Positions 18,322 through 27,880 of a DNA stretch of 64,000 bases are shown here, in pieces. Source of the stretch: Trichomonas vaginalis G3 (Eukaryota > Parabasalia > Trichomonadida > Trichomonadidae); assembly GCF_026262505.1 (NCBI RefSeq), contig NC_067207.1:15096082-15160081 (forward strand). The letters run 5' to 3'. Below the pieces are notes generated by a model. That model saw only the letters and a program-made list of their open reading frames with translations, was not told the origin of the DNA and made no database searches. Positions within the stretch are counted from its first letter, which is position 1. Each line of letters begins with the position of its first letter. A program made the translations under genes and the position numbers.

Positions 18322-19494
18322 ATGCTGAAAGCGATTTTTGTTGCGAACAACGAACCAATAGTTATTGTATCAAAATACCAAGTTCCACCAAAAACTAATG
18401 AGCTCACTGAAGAAGCATGCAAGTGCATCCGTTCCGGATTAAAGCCAAATGAGTTCAAGCCGATCGTATATACACCACCACATACATTTTTCTTAAGGCA
18501 GACAGGCGAAGTCTGGCTTGTTTGTGTTGTAGAAGGCGATGCTCAAGCCATGATGTACACAAGTATCCTTGAGAAACTTGAAGAAATTTTAAACCAGTAT
18601 ATCGAAAAACCACTTACAGATTTCGGAGTCAAAGATAACTTCGCTCTTATCTATAGATTGATTGACATGTTTATTGATTCAAGTTTCCCATTCGTTGATG
18701 ACTACAATGGTTTAATGCAATTTATCCCTCCAAAGAACATGGAAAAGGGCACTTTGAATCCAATTGCACCATGGAGAGCTAACGGCCCAACCTACAAGAA
18801 GCAGCAAGTTCTCCTTGATACAACAGAATTCGTTGATTACATAGTCGGAATCAACGGAAAGGTCGATTTAGCACAAATTAGAGGCGAAATCATAATGCAG
18901 GCAGAACTCAATGGCAGCCCGCACCTTTCTCTTAACTGGAAGAACTCTCCGCTCTTCGATGATGTTGCATTCCATCGTGCCGTCGATTACCAAGCATATC
19001 TTTCATCAAAACGCATTGATCTAGTTCCGCCACAAGGACGCTGCACCCTCGTTACTTACAGAATGCAAACACAAGCCAAGCCACCACTCGATATCAAGGC
19101 TGTAGTCACTCCAACACGCGGAAAGCTCGATATTCGTTTTACAATCAATGTCGAAAAACAGACAAACGACGTTGCAATCAAATTCGATATACCAGGAGCA
19201 AGAGATTCCACATTACAAACAAAGACAGGCGAAATTGTCCTCGGATTTGAGAACTGCTTATGGAAAGTTGGCTGTATGAAACCAGGAAAGCCTGCAGAAC
19301 TTACAGGAGCTGTTAATTGTTCCGAAGACTGCAGACAATGCGTTTTCATCGTTTCCTTCAACCAGCAGGGATTACTCAGCGGTTGCGAAATTACAGGAAG
19401 AACACTTGAAGGTGTTAATGACAACTCTTTATTTGTTGGTTCAAAGAATACTATCAAAGCAGGAAAATTCCAGATCCGCGCTGGTATGCAATAA
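18322..19494 (+). CDS. Clathrin-adaptor mu subunit, AP-3-like
   Basis: A 390-residue protein, the normal length for adaptor medium chains. Residues 1-~130 form the longin-like domain (MLKAIFVANNEPIVIVSKY...ILEKLEEILNQYI). After a short linker comes PWRANGPTYKKQQVLLDTTE followed by VDYIVGINGKV, the start of the mu homology domain, and then NGSPHLSLNWKNSPLFDDVAFHR and PPQGRCTLVTYRM. The PWR motif and the 'P-x-L-x-L-x-x-x-N-P-x-L-x-D-D-V-x-F-H' pattern are closest to AP-3 mu. It should recognise sorting signals in cargo tails on endosomal or Golgi membranes. Codons end in C more often than in the neighbours, suggesting higher expression. Confidence 0.82.
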   Translation: MLKAIFVANNEPIVIVSKYQVPPKTNELTEEACKCIRSGLKPNEFKPIVYTPPHTFFLRQTGEVWLVCVVEGDAQAMMYTSILEKLEEILNQYIEKPLTDFGVKDNFALIYRLIDMFIDSSFPFVDDYNGLMQFIPPKNMEKGTLNPIAPWRANGPTYKKQQVLLDTTEFVDYIVGINGKVDLAQIRGEIIMQAELNGSPHLSLNWKNSPLFDDVAFHRAVDYQAYLSSKRIDLVPPQGRCTLVTYRMQTQAKPPLDIKAVVTPTRGKLDIRFTINVEKQTNDVAIKFDIPGARDSTLQTKTGEIVLGFENCLWKVGCMKPGKPAELTGAVNCSEDCRQCVFIVSFNQQGLLSGCEITGRTLEGVNDNSLFVGSKNTIKAGKFQIRAGMQ

Positions 19495-19882
19495 ATACTA
19501 TATACTACAAATCAAATTGCTGTTATTCCAAATACATATATCTCTCATCTTTTTAGTTTCCAATAAATAAATTTATTTATTTTAAACAATTTTTCAAAAG
19601 AACCCTATTTTATCAATATTTCCAAACAAAACTCATGATTTCTCAATCAAATTCTATAAAAACATTACAAATTTTTTTATATGTAAACTCATTTTTCATG
19701 GCTTATGTCTCCATTACATATAATTCTAAGAATATCATGAAACTCTCATTTACGGAATTAAAGAAATGAGGTTTATAAAAAATACGTTTAAAGTTGGGAT
19801 GAGTTTAACACAAATTAATTTTTTACAGATAAACAAGAAAGATCAACAAGGTAGAAGTAAATAGTATTAGCAGGTTTTGAAA
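19495..19882. other. Convergent intergenic region
   Basis: 3' flanks of two convergent genes. AT-rich with a TAAA-type element right at the AP mu stop codon (CAATAAATA). Nothing else seen. Confidence 0.5.
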
Positions 19883-20236
19883 TTAATCAAGTAAATTTTC
19901 AAGAGCCTTTTCATGGCTTTGAATAAGTTGAGAAGAGGCATTTCTGTAAGAGTTAAAGAGTTCTGTAAGGAGATAATTTGAACTGTTGACTAATGTATTT
20001 AAACGATCTTGGCCTTCAATAATTTCTTTACCGTAAATAGGATCCAGTAATTCTCCACGTTCTATTTTCCCAAGGAAATCGTTTTCTTCGAGAGCAGCAA
20101 TTAATCCATTTAATTCTGAAGCAACGTTTTCGTTTTCTTTCTTAGCATTCAATTTCTCTTCATCAAGAGAACTGGAAACGAACTGTTCATGCTGAATTAT
20201 TGAATTAATCTTACTCCAAACTTCGCTTAATTCCAT
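19883..20236 (-). CDS. Small helical/coiled-coil protein
   Basis: A 117-residue acidic protein, predicted all helix, beginning MELSEVWSKINSIIQHEQFV. Leu-rich heptads run from about residue 20 to 60 and again from 75 to 115. No motif identifies a family. The longest frame opens at a GTG three codons upstream; the ATG at 20236 is used here. It lies between an adaptor gene and a broken kinase gene on the other strand, which says nothing about its role. Confidence 0.5.
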   Translation of the reverse strand: MELSEVWSKINSIIQHEQFVSSSLDEEKLNAKKENENVASELNGLIAALEENDFLGKIERGELLDPIYGKEIIEGQDRLNTLVNSSNYLLTELFNSYRNASSQLIQSHEKALENLLD

Positions 20237-20646
20237 TATTGTCACTTTTTTGCTTTATTCGAAAATTTCATCTTTTCCTAGAAAGAAAGCAATTTCAGAC
20301 TTAAGGAAACATAATATATCTTATATTGGAAGAACTTAATCCATAGAAAGCTCGTCTACTGTGATTTTCCTTCTTGATTAGGCAAAATTGTTCAAATTAT
20401 GAGTAATATAAATGAGTTTACTGATTTTTAATAACTCATTAAGCACATATATATTTTCTCCTATCTACTGAAATGATTTAAATTGGCAATCAACTTTTTT
20501 ATTGAATAAATTTTAATTGCCACCCATATTTAAACTAAAATTTAATTGTCTCTTGAATTTTTCATATCCAATGATGATTACAATATTATTTGAGCTTTTA
20601 TAAAACACTTCACATGTCAAGAAAGTTTTTTTGACTACTAAATAAA
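20237..20646. other. Divergent intergenic region
   Basis: About 0.4 kb, AT-rich, between the small coiled-coil gene and the broken kinase gene. No feature recognised. Confidence 0.45.
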
Positions 20647-22131
20647 TGGAAATGAAGACGGGAACCTGTCTGGATGAGAAGGCGGAAATGATCTGGGAAT
20701 CTAACTCAGGAGCATATGGGCAATGCTTCGTCCTTAAAATCGGAGATAAATTTTAAGTATTAAAAAAATATTTCAATTCATCAGGACAAAAGATTGAACA
20801 AGTCTTTGAAGAAATGGAAGGATTTAAAATCCCACTTGCACCAAAATTTTTCGATACTTCAGTTAAGCATCCAGGCGAACCTTTTGATTGGGTTTTAATG
20901 GACTACATTCCAGGCGTCACATTAGAGAGTTTATTAAGGAATCATAAGCGTATTAGACTCCTATACATCCTTGAAATAATTACAGCTCTTAACCTCCAAC
21001 TGAAAAAGATGGGAGAGAAAGGAATCAAACATCGTGACTTGAAACCAGGCAATATCGTTATCGACGCAGACTTTGTACCTCATATTCTTGATTGGGATGA
21101 TGTAACAACAGGAGTTTCAATGACACAAAGCCCTTACCACGGAACAATTCGTTTTGCAGCTCCAGAAATTTTTGAAATGAAAAAAGAATGCGCATCCGAC
21201 ATTTTCTCATTCGGAGGCATCATTTTCAACATGCTGACAGGCAAAGCTCCTTTCGATGATGTCTACAACAATCTCGATTACATATTTCATTTTATTCCTG
21301 AAGAATATGATGTAGAAGATGTTGATGAACAAGAAGAAGATGAATATGAACAAGAAGATGATGAAGATAAAGAAAAAAAAGTTAAAAAGATTAATAAGAA
21401 AAACAAAAAGAGGAGTTGATGATTACTTCAAAACAAAAGAGGAGCTTGATGATTTGATCGCTGAACATCCAAAAGCGAATCGCCTTGCATTGGATATATT
21501 TTATGCCTATGATGATGATATTAAGGCATCAATGCATTTGTATCTAATGGATTTAGCGGATCAACAAATAATTGAAAAAATCAGACAACAAATTGAAGAA
21601 TACAAATCATTGGATGAAACTACACAAAAAATCTTATCCATGATAATCGATCTTGATAATTGTTATGGTGAGCTTATTAGATATAACATCGAACCAATAT
21701 TGATCGAATTAATTAAAGATGGCGCTAGAGATGAGGATTTAATATATGATGAAGAGTTCCTTCAACATAAACATGATAAAGCTTTGGCAAATATCATTTT
21801 TTATTGCTGGAAACAAGAACCAACAGACAGATGGACTCCCATACAAATTCAAGAAGAAATCAAAAATATTGTCCAATATTTAACTGATACTGAAAAGAAA
21901 ATGTACAAAGAGTACTGTGATAAAATTGAAGACCTTGAGCAAAAAGAATACGGAACATTTGAAATGATCAACAAAGCAAGAGATGAGGGATTTTATTATT
22001 GTGATTACACTCTTGGCGACATTATCTATTATTTGGATAATAGTTTTGACTTCGATCGGATCACCCCTGATAAGTTCAAAGATTTTATAAATACAAGAAC
22101 GCCTTATCCAAGACCATGGAAGAATGAATAA
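20647..22131 (+). pseudogene. Protein kinase pseudogene with large acidic insert
   Basis: A kinase-like reading frame starts near ATG 20647 with a glycine-loop-like SGAYGQCFVLKIGDKF. It meets an in-frame TAA at 20754-20756 in the N-lobe, resumes (KKYFNSSGQKIEQ...) and continues through VLMDYIPG, HRDLKPGN, the activation loop and APE (20814-21419). Near 21380-21419 a poly-A run shifts the frame, and the downstream part (to 22131) carries subdomain XI as CWKQEPTDRW. Between subdomains X and XI lies an unusual acidic insert of well over 100 residues. The DFG motif is replaced by DWD (ILDWDDVT). The two breaks suggest a dead host kinase gene. A spliced or recoded gene cannot be excluded but has no support. 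Confidence 0.65.
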
Positions 22132-22285
22132 AAATATTTTTATTTTTTTACATTTTTTATTATATGATGTGAATAAAGCACATATATCTCAGAATTTTAG
22201 GAACTCTAGTACTTGATGTTCTCGTTATATGGATGGCTTTATTGCATAATTTCTCTGTTGTTATGCAATTTTTTTGCCAAATTTG

Positions 22286-22291
22286 TCACTA
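22286..22291 (+). promoter_or_regulatory. Possible initiator TCACTA for the LRR gene
   Basis: Fits TCA-Py-T/A, 28 bases before ATG 22314. A two-codon ATG reading frame (22298) lies between them, so the match is less secure than others here. Confidence 0.35.
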
Positions 22292-22313
22292 CTTGTTATG
22301 ATATTCTGATTCA

Positions 22314-23513
22314 ATGACTAGTTTTGAATATATTGTCATCAATTCAAATAATATTCAGATTGGAAACGGTGAAGTTAGTTGTATTTCCCAGGAGCTCAAA
22401 GGATCAATTACAATTCCTAACACAATTGAATCCAAGACAGTTACAGTTCTTGGGAAATATGCATTTGATGGATGTAACATCTCATCTATCATACTTCCCG
22501 ATACTATTACTGCCATAAATGATTATTGTTTTCGAAATTGTAGGGTTGAGAACTTCTCAGCTCCAACTTCTCTGGTAAAATTGGGAAATTATGCTTTTAG
22601 TACTGCTTTTATTAGATCTGCCGATTTCTCTATGACAAAAATTGAAAAATTTGGTGGAGTTGTCCAATTTGCTGATTCATTATTAACAAATATTACATTT
22701 CCAGAAACTTTGACCGAAATACCTGTTTGGTTCTGTAAAAGGTGCGCTTTTTTGGAGAATCTTAAAATTACAAAAAATATTATTTCGATTGGAGCTTCTT
22801 CATTCATCGACTGCTATCGATTAAAATATATTACCTCTGAAAGTCCATTTTTCATCGTATTTGAAGGAGTTGTTTATAATCAAGATTTTTCAGTCATGCA
22901 CATTTATCCATCCAATTGTTCAACAGAATTATTACCAACCGTAAGATCTATAAGCAGTATAAAGGCGTTTAGCGGCGCAGATCTTGAAATTTTCACTTTA
23001 AAAATTAAAATTAAAAATGTAGGGCCCTCGTTATTTAGAAGATGTCCAAACATTAAAAGAATTGATTTGAGATGCGGGAATTTTAAATCTTTGCCATCTG
23101 GTTCTTTTGCAAGTTGTCCATTATTAACTGAATTGTACCTCCCAGATTCCATTGAAAATATCAATTCAAGATCAATTACTGACTGTCCTCTATTGAATAC
23201 TTTGTACCTTCCCATGAGTTTAAAGATTGTTGATCAGGAGGGCGTTGTTTATTCTAATATTACTGAAGTTTACTATTGCGGAATCACTGATGTTGAGGGA
23301 ATTCTACTTGCATCGGTTAAGGTCCACGTTACCCCACAATATGCGTTGAGGAAATTCATGGGAAGAACCCCAGTTGATACAAATTATCAATGTGAATCGT
23401 CTATTTGTGAATTTGTATATCCAGATGTTTATAAATGCCAGAGTGTTGCTCAGTGTGGCTACTTGACATCTCAAATAAGTAAATCTTTCATATACGTTTT
23501 TATTTTGATGTAA
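22314..23513 (+). CDS. BspA-type leucine-rich repeat protein
   Basis: A 399-residue protein built of BspA-like (TpLRR) repeats of about 23 residues, seen as YAFDGCNISSIILPDTITAI, YCFRNCRVENFSAPTSLVKL, SFIDCYRLKYI and SFASCPLLTELYLPDSIENI. The family is hugely expanded in trichomonads and includes surface proteins thought to mediate host or bacterial contact. The last ~50 residues leave the repeat and are Cys-rich (NYQCESSICEF...YKCQSVAQCGY). No clear signal peptide is visible, and only a short hydrophobic end (SFIYVFILM) is present instead of the usual membrane helix plus tail, so the C-terminus may be truncated. A secreted or cytosolic form is possible. Confidence 0.8.
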   Translation: MTSFEYIVINSNNIQIGNGEVSCISQELKGSITIPNTIESKTVTVLGKYAFDGCNISSIILPDTITAINDYCFRNCRVENFSAPTSLVKLGNYAFSTAFIRSADFSMTKIEKFGGVVQFADSLLTNITFPETLTEIPVWFCKRCAFLENLKITKNIISIGASSFIDCYRLKYITSESPFFIVFEGVVYNQDFSVMHIYPSNCSTELLPTVRSISSIKAFSGADLEIFTLKIKIKNVGPSLFRRCPNIKRIDLRCGNFKSLPSGSFASCPLLTELYLPDSIENINSRSITDCPLLNTLYLPMSLKIVDQEGVVYSNITEVYYCGITDVEGILLASVKVHVTPQYALRKFMGRTPVDTNYQCESSICEFVYPDVYKCQSVAQCGYLTSQISKSFIYVFILM

Positions 23514-24185
23514 AAATTATAATCAACATGTTAAAAACATTTTTATAACTAACAGGCATAATCTTACCGATAAACAAAACGCGTAACAAAATAGTTTGTC
23601 CATTTTGATGATAAGTCATTGAAATTTTAACTAACTGCGCAATTCCATATTCAGTCTTACTGTTAGTTATCATCTCAATGCATGTTATTCTTGCAAATAA
23701 CATTTAAAGATTTCAGATGCGCAATTATCCATTAAGAATAAGAATAACCAATATAATTCCGTTCATAATTTTATTTACTTGATGGAAGACATCGATTTTT
23801 TATGCCCAATTTGAACTATTGCTGAGATTTTGAAAATAAATCTTTGAGCTTTTTGTAAATACTCAAAATTAATCGACATTTCGACCTATTTATTCCAGAA
23901 ACTAGGAATTATGAGCTTTACTATTAATGAAAGCCAATACTTAAGAATTCTAATTACAGATTATCACAAATTCTGCGCATAATCTGCAATATTAATGTTT
24001 CTCATACGAATTATCGAAACCATTAGCAGATTTCGAGAATAAACAAGAAACAATTTACATCAAAATAATTTTTTTCTAGTCAAATCAGTCCATTTACCAG
24101 CAAAATAAATTTATTAATTATAACCGAAAACATTTAATAAGTCGGTTTGGAAAACAAAATTTTCCCGCTAATAACAAAAGGCCAA
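23514..24185. other. Intergenic stretch, nothing firm
   Basis: AT-rich. ACTAACAG at about 23540 resembles part of a trichomonad intron end but lacks the full ACTAACACACAG form. No gene is supported. Confidence 0.45.
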
Positions 24186-24191
24186 TCACTT
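24186..24191 (+). promoter_or_regulatory. Initiator TCACTT for the RPB2 gene
   Basis: TCACTTTTG sits 15 bases before ATG 24201 and fits the parabasalid initiator very well. The longest frame opens at a TTG (24147) upstream of it, so that extension is unlikely to be translated. Confidence 0.6.
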
Positions 24192-24200
24192 TTGTTTTCA

Positions 24201-27200
24201 ATGGACGCCGACGAAGTTAGTTACGTTGACGCTAATGAAGATAACTGGAGTCAAAATGATATGTGGATGGTTATCTCGAAATTCTTCGAGAACCGTGGTC
24301 TTGTTAAGCAACAGCTTAAGTCATATAATAGTTTTATCAATAATTGCGTTGATTCAGTATTAGACGACAAAGGCCACATCACTCTCCAGTCCGATCAGCT
24401 CCTTGCAAACAAAATCAAAATGGATTTCAACTCAAATGACGATGATGAAGATCAAGGCAAGACAATCCATATCTCTTTTGGAACATCTACCGTCCTTCGT
24501 CCAACTACTCCCGAAGGCAAGCAACTTACACCTATGATCAGCCGTCTTCGTAGTTTATCTTATTCGTTGATCTTAAGATCAGACATCAGAGTTGTTGTTA
24601 TGGATAGCAACAAGAATATGAAGCAATTGGATGTCGATGGCGTAGAGATTGCCAAGGTTCCTGTTATGATCCGTTCTGAATATTGCCATCTTTCAAACCA
24701 TCGTGACGACAGAGCAATCAATGATAACCTTAATGAGTGCGATTACGACCCTGGAGGCTACTTCATCGTCAATGGCTCAGAAAAAGTTATCATTGGCCAA
24801 GAACATATGGTTATTAACAAACCAATCTGCTATGCCCAGAAATCCATGGTCAAATACGATCTCGCTACAGAAATTCGTTCACAGCCAAAAGTTTTTGGTC
24901 GTCTTTCTCAGCCATTTAACCTCTTTTTACTTGCTCCAACTGCAAAACAACCAGAACGTCCAATTCATGCCAAATTATCAAAGACAGAGAAAACTATTCC
25001 ATTATTCATCTTATTCCGCGCATTAAAGTTCAAGGGTGATAAAGAAATTCTCGATTTAATTTGTTACGATCCAGAAGACTCTGAATTCATCGATGTTCTT
25101 CGTCCATCCATCGAAGAATCATCTTCCTTCCTTGATGACAGAGCCTGCCTTGACTTTGTCGGTAAAAGATGCTCAATTGCCGCTGAAGAGAAATCTCAAC
25201 GTCTCCGCAAAGCACAGAGGTTGCTTAACGAATACTTGCTTCCTCACCTTGGCGAAAAGGAGAGCGATACAACTTCAAAGGCATTTTTCATCGGATATAT
25301 GGCTCATAATCTTATCAACGTCGTTCTTGGCCGTCGTGACCAGGATGACCGTGACCACTACAGTAACAAGCGTTTGGACCTTGCTGGTCCTCTCATTGGC
25401 CAACTTTTCGCCTTATTATTCGAAAAGATGATCAAATCCCTTACACAGCATCTCGAGAAGCGTCTTAAGGACGGCAACATCGACCAAATGGCCAAATCAG
25501 CAGCAGATCTTACAAGACAAGGCGTTTTGAACTTCAAATCAATTACATCCGGTTTAGAGTACTCCATTGGTACTGGCAACTGGTCAGTCCAACGCCAGGC
25601 CGGTTCCAAGGCTGGTGTCTCCCAGATGCTTAACCGTCTTACCTTCCTTTCCACCTTATCCAACCTCAGAAGAACGAACACTCCAATTGGCAGAGATGGC
25701 AAGCTTACTGGTCCTCGTCACCTCCACAACACGCACTGGGGATACATCTGCCCCGTCGAGACTCCAGAAGGCCAATCTTGCGGTCTCATCAAGAATCTCG
25801 CTCTTATGTCAATTGTCACTGTCAATCGCGAACTCGAGGCCGGCGATGCAATCACACGCATTCTCGAAGACACAGGAACAATTCCGATCCAACAAATCAC
25901 TCCAGATCAGATCAAAGACAGTACAAAGATCTTTTTGAACGGCGCATGGTATGGTATCCACACTGATGCTTACGATCTCATGGAAACATTACTTTCCGAG
26001 AGAAGATCCCTCAAGATCCCGTCAGATGTCTCTTTCGTCCATCATATCCGTGACCAGGAAATCTTCATCTGGACAGATGGTGGCCGTATTACTCGCCCTG
26101 TCTTAATTGTCAACGACATGCACTTGACACTTAAGAAATCAGTCCTCTACGACGAGAACACGAACTGGAAAGTCCTCAGATACAAAGGTATGGTCGAATA
26201 CTTGGATATCGACGAAGAAGAGACAAAACTCATCGCTCTTTCCCCAGCTGACCTCGAAGAAAACCGTAACAGTCCTACAGGCGTGAAGACTTACACTCAT
26301 TGTGAAATTCATCCCTCATTGATATTCGGTGTTTGCGGCACAATCATTCCATTCCCTGACCACAACCAGTCACCACGTAATACATATCAGTGCGCTATGG
26401 GTAAACAGGCCATTGGTTTGTACACAACAAACTACATGATCAGAATGGATTCATCATCACACGTTTTGTGGTATCCTCAGAAACCATTAGTTGCAACAAG
26501 AAACATGCGCTATCTTAATTTCAACAAACTCCCTGCAGGTATCAATGTCACTGTTGCTATTTGCTGCTACACGGGCTATAACCAGGAAGACTCATTGATG
26601 TTGAATGCTTCTGCAATCGACAGAGGATTGTTCAGGTCATACTTCTTCAGAACATACAAAGAAACAGCTGAAGGTGATGGCACTGAAGGAGCTTCTGAAG
26701 TATTCACATTCCCTGACCCACAGACAGTCAAAGGAATCAAGTTACACGATTCTTCTAAAATTGACGCTGACGGTTTGGCCATTCCAGGCGCAGTTGTTTC
26801 TGCACAGGATGTCATCATCGGAAAGATCTCTCCGGACTCACCGACAGAGCTCGACCACAGACAGTACAAAGATACATCATGCGTTGTTCGTCCTATGGAA
26901 ACAGGTGTTGTCGATTTGGTCTTGAGAACAATCACAAAGAAGAACTTGCAGTTGGCAAGAGTCAGAACGAGACAGATGAGAAGACCAGAAATCGGTGACA
27001 AGTTCTGTTCAAGGCACGGACAGAAAGGTGTCTGCGGAATGACGTACAGACAGGAAGACATGCCATTCACAAGGGATGGAATGGTTCCTGACATCATCAT
27101 GAATCCTCACGCTCTTCCTTCCCGTATGACAATCGGTCACTTGATCGAGTGTTTGCTCGGAAAGTGCACAGCAATCGATCCACAGAACGCTGATGAAGGT

Positions 27201-27734
27201 GATGCAACACCTTTCTGCGGTGTTACTGTCGACGCAATCGCAAAGAGATTGCAGGACGCAGGATTCGAGAAGTACGGAAATGAAACACTCTACAACGGAA
27301 GAAGCGGAAAGAGACTCAAAGCGAAGATCTACTTCGGACCAACTTACTACCAGCGTCTGAAGCACATGGTCGGTGACAAGGCACACGCAAGAGCTCTAGG
27401 AAGAAAGTCACTCATCTTGAGACAGCCAGTCGACGGAAGAGCAAGAAACGGTGGGCTCCGTTTCGGTGAAATGGAACGTGACTGTTTGATCGCTCACGGT
27501 GTCTCAGCAATGATGAGAGACAGATTGCTCGAGAACTCCGATCGCTACTTCGTTCCTGTCTGCAAGACTTGCGGATTGATCGCTATCGAGAAGACTGATG
27601 GAACAATGGAATGCCCAGCTTGCCAGGATGAGGGAAGATTGGCAAAGGTCGAAATGCCTTACGCTTTTAAACTCGTCATCCAGGAATTGATGTCAATGTG
27701 CATTGCTCCTCGTCTTAACTTGATTGAAGATTAA
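24201..27734 (+). CDS. RPB2: RNA polymerase II second-largest subunit
   Basis: A 1,177-residue protein, matching the ~1,170-1,220 of RPB2. Protrusion, lobe, fork and wall domains are all present. Landmarks include GGYFIVNGSEKVIIGQE, RRTNTPIGRDGKLTGPRHLH, the hybrid-binding GYNQEDSLMLN, GDKFCSRHGQKG, QEDMPFTRDGMVPDIIMNPH, PSRMTIGHLIECLLGK, YFGPTYYQRLKHMVGDKAHA and NGGLRFGEMERDC. The C-terminal zinc site (CKTCG...CPACQ) and ELMSMCIAPRL end follow the Pol II pattern and not Pol I or III. It forms half of the active centre. Codons are notably C-ending, as expected for a highly expressed gene. T. vaginalis Pol II is reported to be alpha-amanitin resistant; residues of this copy near the fork and bridge contacts would be worth comparing. 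Confidence 0.96.
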   Translation: MDADEVSYVDANEDNWSQNDMWMVISKFFENRGLVKQQLKSYNSFINNCVDSVLDDKGHITLQSDQLLANKIKMDFNSNDDDEDQGKTIHISFGTSTVLRPTTPEGKQLTPMISRLRSLSYSLILRSDIRVVVMDSNKNMKQLDVDGVEIAKVPVMIRSEYCHLSNHRDDRAINDNLNECDYDPGGYFIVNGSEKVIIGQEHMVINKPICYAQKSMVKYDLATEIRSQPKVFGRLSQPFNLFLLAPTAKQPERPIHAKLSKTEKTIPLFILFRALKFKGDKEILDLICYDPEDSEFIDVLRPSIEESSSFLDDRACLDFVGKRCSIAAEEKSQRLRKAQRLLNEYLLPHLGEKESDTTSKAFFIGYMAHNLINVVLGRRDQDDRDHYSNKRLDLAGPLIGQLFALLFEKMIKSLTQHLEKRLKDGNIDQMAKSAADLTRQGVLNFKSITSGLEYSIGTGNWSVQRQAGSKAGVSQMLNRLTFLSTLSNLRRTNTPIGRDGKLTGPRHLHNTHWGYICPVETPEGQSCGLIKNLALMSIVTVNRELEAGDAITRILEDTGTIPIQQITPDQIKDSTKIFLNGAWYGIHTDAYDLMETLLSERRSLKIPSDVSFVHHIRDQEIFIWTDGGRITRPVLIVNDMHLTLKKSVLYDENTNWKVLRYKGMVEYLDIDEEETKLIALSPADLEENRNSPTGVKTYTHCEIHPSLIFGVCGTIIPFPDHNQSPRNTYQCAMGKQAIGLYTTNYMIRMDSSSHVLWYPQKPLVATRNMRYLNFNKLPAGINVTVAICCYTGYNQEDSLMLNASAIDRGLFRSYFFRTYKETAEGDGTEGASEVFTFPDPQTVKGIKLHDSSKIDADGLAIPGAVVSAQDVIIGKISPDSPTELDHRQYKDTSCVVRPMETGVVDLVLRTITKKNLQLARVRTRQMRRPEIGDKFCSRHGQKGVCGMTYRQEDMPFTRDGMVPDIIMNPHALPSRMTIGHLIECLLGKCTAIDPQNADEGDATPFCGVTVDAIAKRLQDAGFEKYGNETLYNGRSGKRLKAKIYFGPTYYQRLKHMVGDKAHARALGRKSLILRQPVDGRARNGGLRFGEMERDCLIAHGVSAMMRDRLLENSDRYFVPVCKTCGLIAIEKTDGTMECPACQDEGRLAKVEMPYAFKLVIQELMSMCIAPRLNLIED

Positions 27735-27880
27735 CTTTTTTTAGAAAATTTTTATATATTAGGATTTTTTTTATACAATACACTTTTATTTTTTTATTAT
27801 ATTATATATTTTCTTTTTGACAAAAAAACTTTTTTTGAATTTTTTTTGGGAAATCGTAAAAAAAGCAAATTTTTTAAATG
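27735..27880. terminator. T-rich 3' flank of RPB2
   Basis: Directly after the TAA stop the plus strand carries dense T runs (27737-27870). This is typical of the 3' flanks in this window and may help 3' end formation. No hairpin terminator is expected in a eukaryote. Confidence 0.3.

Noticed and set aside
20754-20756. Programmed stop-codon readthrough in the kinase gene
   Set aside because: No selenocysteine-type or readthrough context is visible, and a second frame break further on makes simple decay or sequence error more likely.
23505-23550. Intron at the end of the LRR gene (ACTAACAG near 23540)
   Set aside because: The trichomonad 3' element is ACTAACACACAG and the 5' site is GTATGT-like. 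Neither is complete here, and joining would not add a membrane helix.
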